Below are positions 9,089-18,946 of a stretch of DNA of 64,000 nucleotides, piece after piece (within the stretch, counting starts at the first letter, position 1; every line of letters starts with the position of its first letter). The DNA is from Psychrobacter sp. MF31. Its GTDB lineage: Bacteria; Pseudomonadota; Gammaproteobacteria; Pseudomonadales; Moraxellaceae. Made by a program: the position numbers and the translations under genes. Under the pieces are notes generated by a model that was not told where the DNA came from, ran no database searches, and saw nothing but the letters and a program-made list of their open reading frames with translations. The stretch covers positions 80,968 through 144,967 of the forward strand of contig NZ_JABBDX010000007.1 in NCBI RefSeq assembly GCF_012847335.1, written 5' to 3'.

Positions 9089-9949
9089 TTAAACGGCAAC
9101 GTCCGCTTTGATTGCCGGATGCGACTCATAATCTACGAGCGCAATATCATCAAAGCTAAACGCAAAAATGTCATTAACATCAGGGTTTAATTCAAGCGTT
9201 GGCGATGGCAAAATAGCGCGCGACAGCTGCAATTTAACCTGATCAATATGATTTTGATAAATGTGGCAATCGCCGCCCGTCCAAATAAACTCGCCAACGT
9301 CCAAATCACAAACTTGCGCCACCATTTGCGTGAGCAGCGCATAGCTTGCAATGTTAAACGGCACGCCCAAAAACAAATCTGCCGAGCGCTGATACAACTG
9401 GCAGGACAATCTGCCGTCGGCAACAAAAAATTGAAATAACGTATGGCACGGCGGCAACGCCACCAAATCCGCCTCGCAAGGGTTCCAGCCGGTGACAATC
9501 AAGCGGCGTGAGTTGGGATTGGTTTTGATTTGCTCAACGACAGCTTTAATTTGGTCGATGCCATCGGCATTGTAATCGCCACTAGCGTTTTTAGTGGCGC
9601 CATAATTGCGCCATTGATGACCGTAAATGGGTCCCAAATCGCCCTCAGAGCGGTTAAATTTTGCCGTTTGTGCTGCCGTTGACCACTCATTCCAAATGCG
9701 AACGCCGCGCTCTTGCAAATATTTAACATCGGTATTGCCGCTTAAAAACCAAAGCAGCTCGTGAACGACCGATTTAAAATGCACCTTTTTGGTAGTAATT
9801 AAAGGAAAGCCTTTTGCCAAGTCAAATCGCAGTTGCGCCCCAAAATGGCTGAGCGTTCCCGTTCCGGTTCGGTCGCCTTTTTGGTGACCGTGGTCTAATA
9901 CCTGCTGCAATAGCGCTAAATATGCTGCTTCGTTGGTCGTTATGATCAT
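9089..9949 (-). CDS. thyA: Thymidylate synthase
   Basis: 286 residues. It methylates dUMP to dTMP using methylenetetrahydrofolate. The active-site cysteine is in [12 protein letters not shown], with the phosphate-binding [18 protein letters not shown] and the N-terminal [10 protein letters not shown]. The dUMP arginine pair is in [11 protein letters not shown]. Transcribed with lgt upstream (43-base gap) and folA downstream, an arrangement common in gammaproteobacteria and metabolically sensible for folA. Confidence 0.97.
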   Translation of the reverse strand: MIITTNEAAYLALLQQVLDHGHQKGDRTGTGTLSHFGAQLRFDLAKGFPLITTKKVHFKSVVHELLWFLSGNTDVKYLQERGVRIWNEWSTAAQTAKFNRSEGDLGPIYGHQWRNYGATKNASGDYNADGIDQIKAVVEQIKTNPNSRRLIVTGWNPCEADLVALPPCHTLFQFFVADGRLSCQLYQRSADLFLGVPFNIASYALLTQMVAQVCDLDVGEFIWTGGDCHIYQNHIDQVKLQLSRAILPSPTLELNPDVNDIFAFSFDDIALVDYESHPAIKADVAV

Positions 9950-9992
9950 AAAATTAACTATTTATTTTTCAATTTAAAAGGTTTTAAACAAC

Positions 9993-10877
9993 TTAATAAG
10001 CTGCTTGCTTGCCCCAATCATAAATGCCGCGCTTATAAGCGTAAATCAGCATTAAAATGCCAATAATAATCATCGGCGCGGTCAAAATCTGACCTTTGGT
10101 CATCCAGCCAAACCAAATAAAGCCTTGGTCGGCGTCCGGTTGCCGGAAAAACTCGATGATAAATCGCGACAAGCCATAGCCCAATAAAAATAGCGCTGAT
10201 ACTGCCATTCTGGGTCGCGGTTTTGATGAAAACCACCAAAGTACCAAAAATAAAATCAGCCCTTCAGCAAAGGCTTCATAAAGCTGCGAGGGATGGCGCG
10301 GCAATAAATAGTTGCCGTTGACGTTAAGCATCATGCTTTGCAAGTTAGGATTGGTTTCAAGCAGTTGATAATCAAAGTTTGCCGCTTGTGGGAAATAGGT
10401 CAGCCAGTTGTAACCACCGTCCGACACGCGACCCCAAAGCTCGCCATTGATATAGTTGCCGATGCGCCCAAAAAGCAGTCCGGTCGGCACGCAAGGCGCG
10501 ATAAAATCAAGCACTTGAAACGGCGTTTTTTTGTATTTTCGGGCAAAAAACACCATCGCCAGCATCACGCCAATAAAGCCGCCGTGAAAGGACATTCCAC
10601 CTTCCCAAACTTTAAGTAAGTACGCCGGATTTTGCAAAAGCTCGCCAAGTTGATAAAACAGCACATAGCCAATTCGACCGCCTAAAATGACCCCAAGCGC
10701 GCCATAAAATACCAGATCTGAGACCATCTCACTTGACCAGCCTTCACGGCGAGTACTGCGATACCACGCCAAGCCATAAGCGGCGGCAAAGGCAAGCAAA
10801 TACATCAGCCCATACCAGTGGACTTCGATTGAACCCAGTTTTAAGGCAACAGGGTCATAATTTGGATGAATCATCAT
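9993..10877 (-). CDS. lgt: Prolipoprotein diacylglyceryl transferase
   Basis: 294-residue multi-pass inner-membrane protein. Lgt transfers diacylglycerol from phosphatidylglycerol to the lipobox cysteine, the first step of lipoprotein maturation. The signature GRIGNYINGELWGR is present, with SFHGGFIGV upstream and RHPSQLYEAFAEG downstream; seven hydrophobic segments can be counted. The later enzyme of this pathway, lnt, is also in the window (47343). First gene of the lgt-thyA-folA group. Confidence 0.97.
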   Translation of the reverse strand: MMIHPNYDPVALKLGSIEVHWYGLMYLLAFAAAYGLAWYRSTRREGWSSEMVSDLVFYGALGVILGGRIGYVLFYQLGELLQNPAYLLKVWEGGMSFHGGFIGVMLAMVFFARKYKKTPFQVLDFIAPCVPTGLLFGRIGNYINGELWGRVSDGGYNWLTYFPQAANFDYQLLETNPNLQSMMLNVNGNYLLPRHPSQLYEAFAEGLILFLVLWWFSSKPRPRMAVSALFLLGYGLSRFIIEFFRQPDADQGFIWFGWMTKGQILTAPMIIIGILMLIYAYKRGIYDWGKQAAY

Positions 10878-11000
10878 AGTGGAAGTTTCGGCAGTGTAAA
10901 ATGCTGACTATCATAGCAAAATTTAGGGCAAATAATAAGTGAAGATGATAGCATGACGTGATTACTTACCATTTTGCCAATAACTTAAAAAGGCTGTGTT

Positions 11001-11798
11001 ATGTGTATTGCCGCTATTGCTTGGCAACTGTTTGATGACCTGCCGCTGGTGATATTGTCCAACCGCGACGAGTTTTTTGAGCGACCAACTACGCCGCTGC
11101 ACGCTTGGTCGGATAAGCCCATTGTTGCCGGTCGCGATGACAAAAGCGGCGGCACTTGGCTTGGCATTCACCAAGACAAAAATGGCGCTCAAAATGGTCG
11201 CTTTGCTGCCGTGCTTAATTTTCGCGATGGGGTTCAAGCCAATGAGTTTCAGCGCTCGCGTGGGGATTTGGTCAGCGATTTTTTGCAAAGTGAGTTAAGT
11301 CCAATGGCGTTTGCCCGAGCCATTAATTTGACCGATTTTGCAGGGTTTAACTTAATTGTTGGCGATAGCAAGCAAGCGGTCATGGTCAACAATCGCGGTT
11401 ATCCGCCAACGCCGCTGCATTCGGGGCTTCACGTCATTTCTAACGGTCAAATTGATGAAGGTTGGTTTAAAACCGAGCGCCTTCGCGGTCGAATCCGCCA
11501 AGAGTTGCTGCCGGTGATTGCAGAAAGCTTTAGCGATGTAAAAACAAAAGCAAACGCTTGGCAAGATATTGCCTTTAACATTCTAAGTGATGCTACTACT
11601 GCACCTTTCAATCAGCTCCCCGATACCGGAATTGATAAAACCATGGAAGAAGCGTTGTCGTCTATTTTTATTCAGCCAACGACATTTAATTTTGAGAATA
11701 AAATGCTGAACTATGGCACGCGGTCGCAAAGTATTTTAACGCTAAAACTTATTAATGGTCAGCCAAAAGCGGAGTTAATGAGCAAGGATTGTGATTAA
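11001..11798 (+). CDS. NRDE family protein (TANGO2-like)
   Basis: 265 residues starting MCIAAIAW, with the family motif SNRDEFFERPTTPLHAW at about 20-36 and GGTWLGIH slightly later. The initial Met-Cys and the NRDE block are typical of the NRDE/TANGO2 family, whose members have an Ntn-hydrolase-like layout and a poorly defined biochemical role (heme or membrane-lipid handling has been proposed for eukaryotic relatives). It is a single-gene unit, divergent from lgt and convergent with rppH. Confidence 0.85.
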   Translation: MCIAAIAWQLFDDLPLVILSNRDEFFERPTTPLHAWSDKPIVAGRDDKSGGTWLGIHQDKNGAQNGRFAAVLNFRDGVQANEFQRSRGDLVSDFLQSELSPMAFARAINLTDFAGFNLIVGDSKQAVMVNNRGYPPTPLHSGLHVISNGQIDEGWFKTERLRGRIRQELLPVIAESFSDVKTKANAWQDIAFNILSDATTAPFNQLPDTGIDKTMEEALSSIFIQPTTFNFENKMLNYGTRSQSILTLKLINGQPKAELMSKDCD

Positions 11799-11891
11799 AA
11801 ATGAGCAATAAAAAATGCTTGATAAAAAGCGCACCTTTTATCAAGCATTTATTGGAATGTTAAATTTAAAGCGATATTACCAAATTTAAGC

Positions 11892-12413
11892 TTAGCCCAT
11901 CAATAAATGGTTGTCTTGCTTTGGCAGTATCAGCTCCTTTTTTAAGGGCAGATCAATGGCAAGTTCTTGAAGCGCCCTGCGATAAACCCCGCGTTTAAAA
12001 TGAATCACTTGACCGAGTGGGTACCAATAACTGACCCATTGCCAGTGATCAAACTCAGGCTTTGCCGCATCAAAGCGGATGTGCTGAGCGTTTGGCTCAT
12101 CAAGGCGCAGCAAAAACCATTTTTGTTTTTGCCCAATACACAAAGGATATTGCCCGTGGCGAACGTAGCGTTTGGGGAGGCGATAGCGCAGCCAGTCTTG
12201 AGTGACCGCCAAAAGCTCCACATGGCGCGGATACAGTCCCACCTCTTCCCAAAGCTCGCGATACATCGCATCCATCGGCGTCTCCCCGTGGTCGATGCCA
12301 CCTTGCGGAAACTGCCAAGCGTTGTGACCAAGACGTTTTGCCCACAGAACTTGTCCTTGTGTATTTGCCAAGATGATGCCGACATTGGCGCGAAAGCCGT
12401 CTGCATCTATCAT
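11892..12413 (-). CDS. rppH: RNA pyrophosphohydrolase
   Basis: 173 residues. RppH removes pyrophosphate from the 5' end of mRNA and so triggers RNase E decay. The Nudix box is intact: [23 protein letters not shown] pattern (G-x5-E-x7-REUxEExGU) at about 38-60. The N-terminal [15 protein letters not shown] and AWQFPQGG are RppH hallmarks. It stands as a single gene, convergent with the NRDE gene. Confidence 0.94.
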   Translation of the reverse strand: MIDADGFRANVGIILANTQGQVLWAKRLGHNAWQFPQGGIDHGETPMDAMYRELWEEVGLYPRHVELLAVTQDWLRYRLPKRYVRHGQYPLCIGQKQKWFLLRLDEPNAQHIRFDAAKPEFDHWQWVSYWYPLGQVIHFKRGVYRRALQELAIDLPLKKELILPKQDNHLLMG

Positions 12414-12695
12414 GATTTAACCTTTTTCAATAGTGATTGAGCTTATTTTGTGCGGGGCGTTATCATAATTATTATTGAGTGCCAATCCCAAACTGACTAT
12501 GATGAGATAACAATAACGCGATTGCGACAAAATAAGGTTTATTGCCGCTATTAAAGCAAGAATTGGGCAAAATGTGTAACAGTATTTTGCTATAAAATGT
12601 TTCACCAAATTTTGCTTTATCATTACCTTTTATATAAGGTCAAATTTCAATCATTAAACGCCAAACATTGGCAATCATAAAAAAGGACAACCGTT

Positions 12696-13109
12696 ATGGC
12701 AGAATTAAAAGCGTCAGTCACTTGGCAAGAGGAAAAAGCATTTTTGGGCGTATCGCCATCCGGTCACGACGTTCAAATCGACGCTGACAAACAAAAAGGC
12801 GCAAGCCCAATGGAGCTGATTTTACTCGGGCTTGGCGGCTGTGCCAGTTATGATGTGGTGGCAATTTTGCAAAAGTCGCGCCAAGAGGTCACGGATGTGG
12901 TTTGTGAAATGACCGCTCAGCGCGCCGAAACAATTCCGGCAGTATTTACTGACATTCACTTGCATTTTGTGGTTACCGGAAAAAGTGTGAAACCGGCGCA
13001 AGTGGAAAAAGCCATCAAGCTGTCTGCTGAAAAATACTGCTCAGCCAGCCGAATGCTGTCGCAAGGCGGCGTCAATGTGACCCACGATTTTGAAATTATT
13101 GAGGGGTAG
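12696..13109 (+). CDS. OsmC/Ohr family protein, YhfA-like
   Basis: 137 residues. The two redox cysteines of the OsmC fold are Cys49 (LGGCASYDVV) and Cys115 (EKYCSASRML); the SPMELILLGLGGC segment is typical. Members reduce organic peroxides or persulfides with thiol cofactors. The ribosome binding site is AAGGA about ten bases before the ATG. The MAPEG gene follows after only five bases, so the two are almost certainly co-transcribed and may both deal with thiol or peroxide chemistry. Confidence 0.85.
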   Translation: MAELKASVTWQEEKAFLGVSPSGHDVQIDADKQKGASPMELILLGLGGCASYDVVAILQKSRQEVTDVVCEMTAQRAETIPAVFTDIHLHFVVTGKSVKPAQVEKAIKLSAEKYCSASRMLSQGGVNVTHDFEIIEG

Positions 13110-13114
13110 GGGGT

Positions 13115-13540
13115 ATGAATTCCCTATTTGGAATCATTCCCGATACTGTTGCCGGCGCGATTTGGGCGATGGTGGCAGCAAGTTTATTGCCTGTAGTCAT
13201 GGCAATGGTCGCCAAACTGGCAGGCGGCTTTGGCTTGGCGGACAATCAGCAGCCGCGCGAGTTTTTAGCGCGAACCACCGGAATGGCAGCGCGAGCCAAT
13301 GCCGCGCAACAAAACAGTTTTGAAACCTTGCCAGTATTTTTGGCGGCGGTCGTCACCGCGATGCTGTTTTTTGTGCCGCAAATTATTGTGAATACGCTGG
13401 CTTGGCTTTATGTGTTGATTCGCATTGGCTACTGCTTTGCTTACCTGACCAATTTAGCCCTGTTTCGCTCGATTTTATGGGTGCTGTCGCTTATTTGCTC
13501 GCTTATGTTGTTTTATTTGGCGATTCGGATTAGTGGTTAA
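13115..13540 (+). CDS. MAPEG family membrane protein
   Basis: 141 residues with four hydrophobic segments (about 8-30, 58-80, 84-103 and 118-139) and the conserved helix RTTGMAARANAAQQNSFETLPVF shortened across the first loop. MAPEG proteins are glutathione- or eicosanoid-metabolising membrane enzymes in animals; bacterial members are mostly of unknown substrate. It begins five bases after the OsmC gene with a GGGG-rich ribosome binding site. Confidence 0.8.
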   Translation: MNSLFGIIPDTVAGAIWAMVAASLLPVVMAMVAKLAGGFGLADNQQPREFLARTTGMAARANAAQQNSFETLPVFLAAVVTAMLFFVPQIIVNTLAWLYVLIRIGYCFAYLTNLALFRSILWVLSLICSLMLFYLAIRISG

Positions 13541-13553
13541 GGCTTGACCATCG

Positions 13554-14549
13554 TTAACTGTTAATTTGCCTATTAATAGTATCGATAATAACGCCTTTGT
13601 CTTTTTCGCGTTTTACCATATCCCAAAGCGGCTTTGCTTGCATGTAGCCGCGAGTGAGCATGCCAAGCCATTGTTTATAACGACCGACAATGACCGTATC
13701 ATTTTTGGCTTCGCCATTTAAAAAGGTCAATTGATGCGGTAATAACGCTTGCCAAGTCAATAAGCCATTTTGCAAATTTGTTTGATGATCAATTTGCGCG
13801 ACCAAATCCGGTCGAGTGACCGCGCCGCGACCAAGCATCAAATGCCGCGTTTCGGCTTTTTTGGTGCAATCGATAGCTTGCGCCGCTGACCAAATCTCAC
13901 CATTAGCAATGATAGGAATATTAAGACTATTAAACGCGGCGATATTTTCCCAATAAGCAGGCGGCTTGTAGCCTTGCGACTTGGTTCGCGCGTGAATGGT
14001 CAGCCAATCCGCGCCGCCGTCGTCAATGGCGTCCCGAATGGCAGCCATATTTGAGGTGTCCGAATAGCCCAAGCGGATTTTTGCAGAAACGGGAATTTGC
14101 TTGGGAACGGCTTTTCGAACGGCACTGATAATTTGCTTCATGACCATTGGTTCATCAAGTAGCACTGAGCCACCGCGGTGGTTATTCACCGTTTTTGCAG
14201 GGCAACCAAAGTTAATATCAATGGCAGGAGCACCAAGCGAGCAGGCAAAGGCGGCGTTTTCTGCCATGAGTACAGGGTCACTTCCTAATAGCTGAACATG
14301 AAGCGGCGTTCCAGCATTCGTTTTTGCGCCAAAGTTTAATTCAGGAACGTATTTATAAAACACATGCGCAGGCAAAACAGTTTGGGTCACGCGGATAAAT
14401 TCGCTCACTGACCAATCATAAGGTCGCCCCAAATCTGCTGCAATTTGGGTCAAAATTTGACGCATTAACGGGTCGGTCAAGCCTTCCATCGGTGCCAGTA
14501 GCCGAACGGGAGCGGCAAAGGCGCTCGTGATAAAATCTTGGGTACTCAT
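13554..14549 (-). CDS. dusC: tRNA-dihydrouridine synthase, DusC type
   Basis: 331 residues from ATG 14549; a GTG at 14558 is the alternative. Dus enzymes reduce uridines of the tRNA D-loop using FMN and NADPH; DusC modifies U16. Visible: the FMN-binding LLAPMEGLTDPLMRQ, the catalytic cysteine in INFGCPAKTVNNHRGG, KIRLGYSD, ADWLTIHARTK and the phosphate-binding ANGEIWS / MLGRGAV. It follows the helicase gene after 56 bases on the same strand. Confidence 0.9.
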   Translation of the reverse strand: MSTQDFITSAFAAPVRLLAPMEGLTDPLMRQILTQIAADLGRPYDWSVSEFIRVTQTVLPAHVFYKYVPELNFGAKTNAGTPLHVQLLGSDPVLMAENAAFACSLGAPAIDINFGCPAKTVNNHRGGSVLLDEPMVMKQIISAVRKAVPKQIPVSAKIRLGYSDTSNMAAIRDAIDDGGADWLTIHARTKSQGYKPPAYWENIAAFNSLNIPIIANGEIWSAAQAIDCTKKAETRHLMLGRGAVTRPDLVAQIDHQTNLQNGLLTWQALLPHQLTFLNGEAKNDTVIVGRYKQWLGMLTRGYMQAKPLWDMVKREKDKGVIIDTINRQINS

Positions 14550-14605
14550 AACATTCACGCCTGCTTATTTTTTAAAAATTATGCTGATAACGATTTTGCC
14601 AAAGC

Positions 14606-16117
14606 CTAATTGCCATAAATGACTTTTTTGCCCGATTGCAATCCGACAATCAAATCTTGAATATTTTGAAAGTCCAAATTGCTTTGCGCCCGCGTGCAAG
14701 CCACATAAAGCAGCCGAAGCTCTTCAGGGGTGATTTTTACGCTATTGGCGGTGGTGTCGTAATAAAAGTCATCATCAAGCTTGACCCGCGACCATTCAAG
14801 ACCTTTGGCTTTATGCGCCGTTGAAATCACGTAATCGGCGTTTTCAATCCGCGTTAAGCTGTTGACGGCTTGGGCTAGCACATTGGTGCCGTGGTCATCA
14901 ACCAGTTTTACCAGTGTTTTTAAGTCGCTGCCTTCGCTTGTTTCGGAATATTCTTGAACGTCCGACCAATTGTAAAAATAAGCCAGCTCGGGGACGCCAT
15001 AAGCCGACTTGCCGTTCTTTAAGTTTTCGGCGGCTTGGCAAAATTTCAGCATTCGGTCGGTATCGGCTTGTAGTGCGACGCGGTGACCAAGCTTTAACCC
15101 AATCAACAACTGATTCATCGCCGCGGCATTGGTTCGGCAAAGTATGGCGTCTTTTTTGGCGTTCATCAGCCCTGATTCGGTACTTGAATCACGGTTGGGA
15201 TTGCCTTTTAACGGAACGTCTTCTTGCAACGCTTTAAGCAAGGTATTAGCAACGTTGGCAATTGGTTCACCAAAGCGAAACGACTGGGTCAATAACGTTT
15301 GCGGAAGCGGCAATTTTTTCATGGCGTTTACCGCGCCGCGCCATTCATAAATTTGCTGATGGGCATCGCCGACATAAATCACTTGGCGCGGCTGCTGGGT
15401 TAAAATCCCCATCATCAAGGGGTCAGCATCTTGAGCTTCATCAAATAAAATAAAATCGGCAGGGATATTAGGTTTGGACAGCGCCCAAAGCTTCAAATAA
15501 ATATCATGACCAATTCCTGCCGGATGGCGCGCGTCAATCGATTGCAGCCAGCGTTTTTCAACCGCCGGAAACAACATCTCGCGCAATTGCTCGGCGTCAT
15601 TTTGATCCACCCATTTTGGCAGCTCAATATGGCGCGGGGCAGGGTAGCTGGCGTGGGTGCTACAAAACTGGCTGACTGAATCACTGACAATTCGTGCAAG
15701 CTTGGCAGGAGTTAAGGTGATAAATTTATTGACGCCATCCATATTTCGGCGGATTTGTACCGATTGCAATCGCAAATCATCGCCCAAGCGCTTAGGCGCA
15801 AATCTTGGCAGCGCAAGCTTTGCGGTAATATCGCGCGGCACGTGACGATAGGCAAGCGAGTGAAACGTTCGGCACTCCACATGCGGTGGGAATTTTTGCT
15901 GAGCTTCACTGGCAATGGCTTTGTTAAATGCCAAATACAGCCCGCGACCGCGAAGCCGCTCGCCGATGAGCTTGAGCGTGGTGGTTTTTCCCGCGCCGGC
16001 ATACGCTACAATCTTAAATGATTGCCTATCCATCGCCATGTTGAGCGCCGCCAACTGCTCATCAGTCGGGTCGGTCATATACGCGGGCATCGAAGCGGTC
16101 ATCGAAGCGGTCATCAT
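14606..16117 (-). CDS. UvrD/Rep-family superfamily 1 helicase
   Basis: 503 residues. Motif I is AYAGAGKTTTLKLI (about 38-51), Ia CRTFHSLAYRHV, II FILFDEAQDADP, III YVGDAHQQIYEWRGA, IV LTQSFRFG, V ISTAHKAKGLEW and VI LLYVACTRAQ. The protein is shorter than UvrD (about 720) and lacks most of the 1B/2B insertions, like the small FBH1-like or PcrA-like helicases. The start is set by AGGTGA seven bases before the ATG at 16117. The first residues MMTASMTASM come from a 12-bp duplication. Probably acts in recombination or replication repair; partner unknown. Confidence 0.88.
   Translation of the reverse strand: MMTASMTASMPAYMTDPTDEQLAALNMAMDRQSFKIVAYAGAGKTTTLKLIGERLRGRGLYLAFNKAIASEAQQKFPPHVECRTFHSLAYRHVPRDITAKLALPRFAPKRLGDDLRLQSVQIRRNMDGVNKFITLTPAKLARIVSDSVSQFCSTHASYPAPRHIELPKWVDQNDAEQLREMLFPAVEKRWLQSIDARHPAGIGHDIYLKLWALSKPNIPADFILFDEAQDADPLMMGILTQQPRQVIYVGDAHQQIYEWRGAVNAMKKLPLPQTLLTQSFRFGEPIANVANTLLKALQEDVPLKGNPNRDSSTESGLMNAKKDAILCRTNAAAMNQLLIGLKLGHRVALQADTDRMLKFCQAAENLKNGKSAYGVPELAYFYNWSDVQEYSETSEGSDLKTLVKLVDDHGTNVLAQAVNSLTRIENADYVISTAHKAKGLEWSRVKLDDDFYYDTTANSVKITPEELRLLYVACTRAQSNLDFQNIQDLIVGLQSGKKVIYGN
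16089..16112 (-). repeat. 12-bp tandem duplication at the start of the helicase gene
   Basis: ATCGAAGCGGTC occurs twice in direct tandem. It encodes the repeated MTAS at the N-terminus, adds a start-like ATG per copy, and does not shift the frame. Confidence 0.9.
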
Positions 16118-16259
16118 CAGCTTTCACCTAGCATCTGCCAACGTTGCAATCAAGCAAAAAAGCCACTGACTGATCAATGGCTCATTGGCAATAAAGGGTT
16201 AAAAAAGGAAAATTAAAAAAGGAATAGGATAAATAAACACATTGTTTTTTAGGCAAAAA

Positions 16260-17042
16260 TCAGCTTGCCACTGCTTTATCTTTAATCAAAATTTTTGCGA
16301 GCAGCAGCCCAAGCTCAAACAACAACCACATCGGAATGGCAAGCATCAGCATGGATACCCCATCAGGCGGCGTGGCAATTGCCGCCACCCCAAAGCAGCC
16401 AACGATAATGTAACGCCGCTTGTCCTCAAGGCTTTCAATGGTGACAATGTTTGCCAATATCAAGAGCAGAGTAATCACCGGAATCTCAAAGGTCAGCCCA
16501 AACACCATAAACAGTTTCAGCGCAAAGCTTAAATAGCTGTCAATATCGGTCATTGGCAGCACATTTTTAGGGGCAAAGGTAATAAAAAAGCGCAAAACGC
16601 CTTTGAGCACCACAAAATAAGCAAACGCCACCCCCGAATAAAACAGCACGATGGAGGACAGCAGCACCGGAATGGCGACCTTTTTTTCTTTTTGATACAG
16701 TCCTGGGGCAACAAACGACCAAATTTGCAGCAGCACATACGGCATGGCAATAAACGCCGCCACAAAAATGGTCAAGCGAATCGGCGCCATAAAGTTTGCG
16801 GTAATGTCGGTGGCAATCATCGTGGCGCCAACCGGCAACTGCGCGACAAGCGGCGTCGATAACATATCGTAAAGGTCGCGCGAAAATCCCACAAGCGCTA
16901 AAAATACCACCAAAATCGCCACGCAAATTTTTATTAAATGCTTTCGCAATTCAATTAAATGCTCGGTAATGGGCATATCGCCATCTAAAATATCTTCTTT
17001 GGGCGGCGATTTTTTTGGTTTGGGGCGTTTTATCAGGGTCAT
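16260..17042 (-). CDS. tatC: Sec-independent protein translocase TatC
   Basis: 260 residues with six membrane segments. TatC is the receptor for twin-arginine signal peptides. The conserved MPITEHLIELRKHL opens the protein, FMAPIRLTIFVAAFIAMP and IWSFVAPGLYQKEKK form the first periplasmic loop, and FGLTFEIPVI lies in helix 4. It overlaps tatB by four bases (ATGA), which indicates translational coupling. The N-terminal basic extension (TLIKRPKPKKSPPKED) is a little longer than usual. Confidence 0.96.
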   Translation of the reverse strand: MTLIKRPKPKKSPPKEDILDGDMPITEHLIELRKHLIKICVAILVVFLALVGFSRDLYDMLSTPLVAQLPVGATMIATDITANFMAPIRLTIFVAAFIAMPYVLLQIWSFVAPGLYQKEKKVAIPVLLSSIVLFYSGVAFAYFVVLKGVLRFFITFAPKNVLPMTDIDSYLSFALKLFMVFGLTFEIPVITLLLILANIVTIESLEDKRRYIIVGCFGVAAIATPPDGVSMLMLAIPMWLLFELGLLLAKILIKDKAVAS

Positions 17043-17626
17043 ACGTTCCCCGATGATGATTGAGTTAATGGCTGAGCGTTCAGCAAAATATCGGCTTGAT
17101 AATTGGGCAATCGTGGTGGCGGTGGCAGTCGTCGTGCTTTGTCATAATCACCAAGTTTAAACCACATATTTTCCCAAGGTTTGGTGCTAAGCCAGTCGTC
17201 TTGTTCATCTGCGTCATCTTTAAGCTTGCTTTGATGGTCGTTAGCTTTGGCAGTTGGTTCTGAATCTTGATGATAGGAATAATTAGGATTTGGCGAGCTT
17301 TGAAGGCTATCTTTTTCAAGATGCGACGTTATATTTTGACGTGAAGCGGCTTCCATCTCGTGGATACTACCGCGCATTTTTGCCATCTCAGAGCGCATTT
17401 CAGCTTCCGTTTGCCGAATTTTAGCCAGCTCATCTTTGAGCTGTTGCCGCGTTTCTGCCAAATCAAGCTCCGCTTCGATCTCAGATTGCAACGTGCTCAC
17501 CGTTCGGCGCAATTTGCCATACCATTGCCCAGCAGTTCGCGCCGCTTTTGGCAGCTTTTCAGGTCCCAAAACCACCAACGCCACAATACCAAAAATCAGC
17601 AGCTCAGAAAATCCAATATCAAACAT
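17039..17626 (-). CDS. tatB: Sec-independent protein translocase TatB
   Basis: 195 residues. The N-terminal helix MFDIGFSELLIFGIVALVVLGPEKLP is the TatB pattern (shown shortened: FDIGFSELLIFGIVALVVL, then GPEKLP with Glu8 in the membrane helix). An amphipathic helix and a long charged coiled region (about 40-90) follow, then a disordered acidic tail ending in a proline-rich LPPPPRLPNY. TatB forms the substrate receptor with TatC. The tail is longer than in E. coli TatB (171 aa). Confidence 0.95.
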   Translation of the reverse strand: MFDIGFSELLIFGIVALVVLGPEKLPKAARTAGQWYGKLRRTVSTLQSEIEAELDLAETRQQLKDELAKIRQTEAEMRSEMAKMRGSIHEMEAASRQNITSHLEKDSLQSSPNPNYSYHQDSEPTAKANDHQSKLKDDADEQDDWLSTKPWENMWFKLGDYDKARRLPPPPRLPNYQADILLNAQPLTQSSSGNV

Positions 17627-17662
17627 AGCTTAGCTTAACCGGCACGAAAAAAGAGTCATGAC

Positions 17663-17914
17663 TTAACGCTTATCGTTAGGCGTTTTAACCACAATATCAT
17701 CAACTTTGACGCCCGATTTGGGGGTGATAGCTTCGCTGTCATGGTCTAAAATGTGGCGTTTTTGGTGATCGCTTTCTTCTTCGCGGACGGCATCTTTAAA
17801 GCCTTTAACTGCGCCGCCCAAATCTTTTCCTGCGTTTTTAAGCTTTGAGGTGCCAAAAATGACCACCACCACGACCAATAAAATAAGCCAATGGGTAATT
17901 GAAAAGCCGCCCAT
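17663..17914 (-). CDS. tatA: Sec-independent protein translocase TatA
   Basis: 83 residues. One membrane helix ([15 protein letters not shown]), the FGTSKL hinge and an amphipathic helix ([16 protein letters not shown]) match TatA, the protein that oligomerises to form the translocation pathway. It stands 36 bases before tatB and 120 bases after hisIE on the same strand, as the hisI-hisE-tatABC order of pseudomonads would predict. Confidence 0.95.
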   Translation of the reverse strand: MGGFSITHWLILLVVVVVIFGTSKLKNAGKDLGGAVKGFKDAVREEESDHQKRHILDHDSEAITPKSGVKVDDIVVKTPNDKR

Positions 17915-18034
17915 ATTTTTATCCTTTTAAAACATAGTCGCAGCTTAAAAGCATGGACGACTATCAAAATAGTAGTTGCTTATTATAACGCGCCTTTAGG
18001 TAAAAAAGTAATGTCAATCAAAATGTTAACTGTT

Positions 18035-18889
18035 TTAAGCGATGCGACTGGCTTTTTCTTCAAGCCCCGATAAACCAAAGCGGCGACCGAGCTCATTAAC
18101 GACGTCATCAGAGGCGATATCAAACCAAGCTAAGCCTACAAGGGAGTGAAACCAAACGTCTGCCACTTCATAAATTAGATCGTGACGAGCGTTATTAAAG
18201 ACGTTTTTATCCGTATTAACATCAACATCCGCCTTTTGGTCACTGGCGTTGTTTTGATATTGTGCCAAATCCTTAGCCGCAATAATCGCCTCAACCGTTT
18301 CTTCGCCGACTTTTTCCAAAATTTTATTAAGACCGCGAGCATATAAGCTTGCCACATAAGAGCTGTCAGCATCGGCGTGTTTACGCTCGCGAAGTACCGC
18401 ATCCAACTGCTGTAAAATACTGGCTTGACTGGTGATAGATTTTTTTGGCGCCGTTGATATTGCAGGATCTTGATTATCTTGAGCGTGATAAATCTCTTCA
18501 GGGTCTTTTAAAACTGGATCTACCGTTTGCCAAGTGGGCGTCTCACCGCTTAAATCTAAGCGCTGATAAAAGCACGATTCGCGCCCCGTATGGCAAGCAA
18601 TACCGCCAATTTGGGTCACTTTTAGTACGATCACGTCCGCATCGCAATCAAGGCGGATTTCGTGGACAATTTGAGTATGACCTGAGGTTTCACCTTTATG
18701 CCAAAGTTTTTGCCGCGATCGCGAAAAATAAACTGCCGTTTTGGTCTTTGCGGTTAATTGCAGCGCCTCGCGGTTCATCCAAGCGACCATCAAAACGCGA
18801 TTAGAATCATAATCTTGGGCGATTGCCGGAATCAGACCGTCTTTATTAAAGCTTACACTATCAAGCCAAGAGTTGCTCATGGGGATCAT
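18035..18889 (-). CDS. hisIE: Bifunctional phosphoribosyl-AMP cyclohydrolase / phosphoribosyl-ATP pyrophosphatase
   Basis: 284 residues that fuse the second and third steps of histidine synthesis. HisI occupies about 8-115 ([31 protein letters not shown] and the metal site [12 protein letters not shown] with HTGRESCFY). HisE occupies about 155-284 ([49 protein letters not shown]). Between the two catalytic helices of HisE lies an insertion of about 24 residues rich in D, N and K (nt about 18190-18260). An alternative start at 18880 would shorten it by three residues. The gene is next to tatABC, away from other his genes. Confidence 0.94.
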   Translation of the reverse strand: MIPMSNSWLDSVSFNKDGLIPAIAQDYDSNRVLMVAWMNREALQLTAKTKTAVYFSRSRQKLWHKGETSGHTQIVHEIRLDCDADVIVLKVTQIGGIACHTGRESCFYQRLDLSGETPTWQTVDPVLKDPEEIYHAQDNQDPAISTAPKKSITSQASILQQLDAVLRERKHADADSSYVASLYARGLNKILEKVGEETVEAIIAAKDLAQYQNNASDQKADVDVNTDKNVFNNARHDLIYEVADVWFHSLVGLAWFDIASDDVVNELGRRFGLSGLEEKASRIA

Positions 18890-18946
18890 CTTTTATTTTT
18901 TAGTTAAAAATAGCTCAGTTATCAACCGGTTAATTCACCATTTTGG

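Noticed and set aside
12417-12623. 68-codon frame on the minus strand upstream of rppH
   Set aside because: No ribosome binding site and no recognisable content; it covers the promoter region of rppH and looks like a chance frame.
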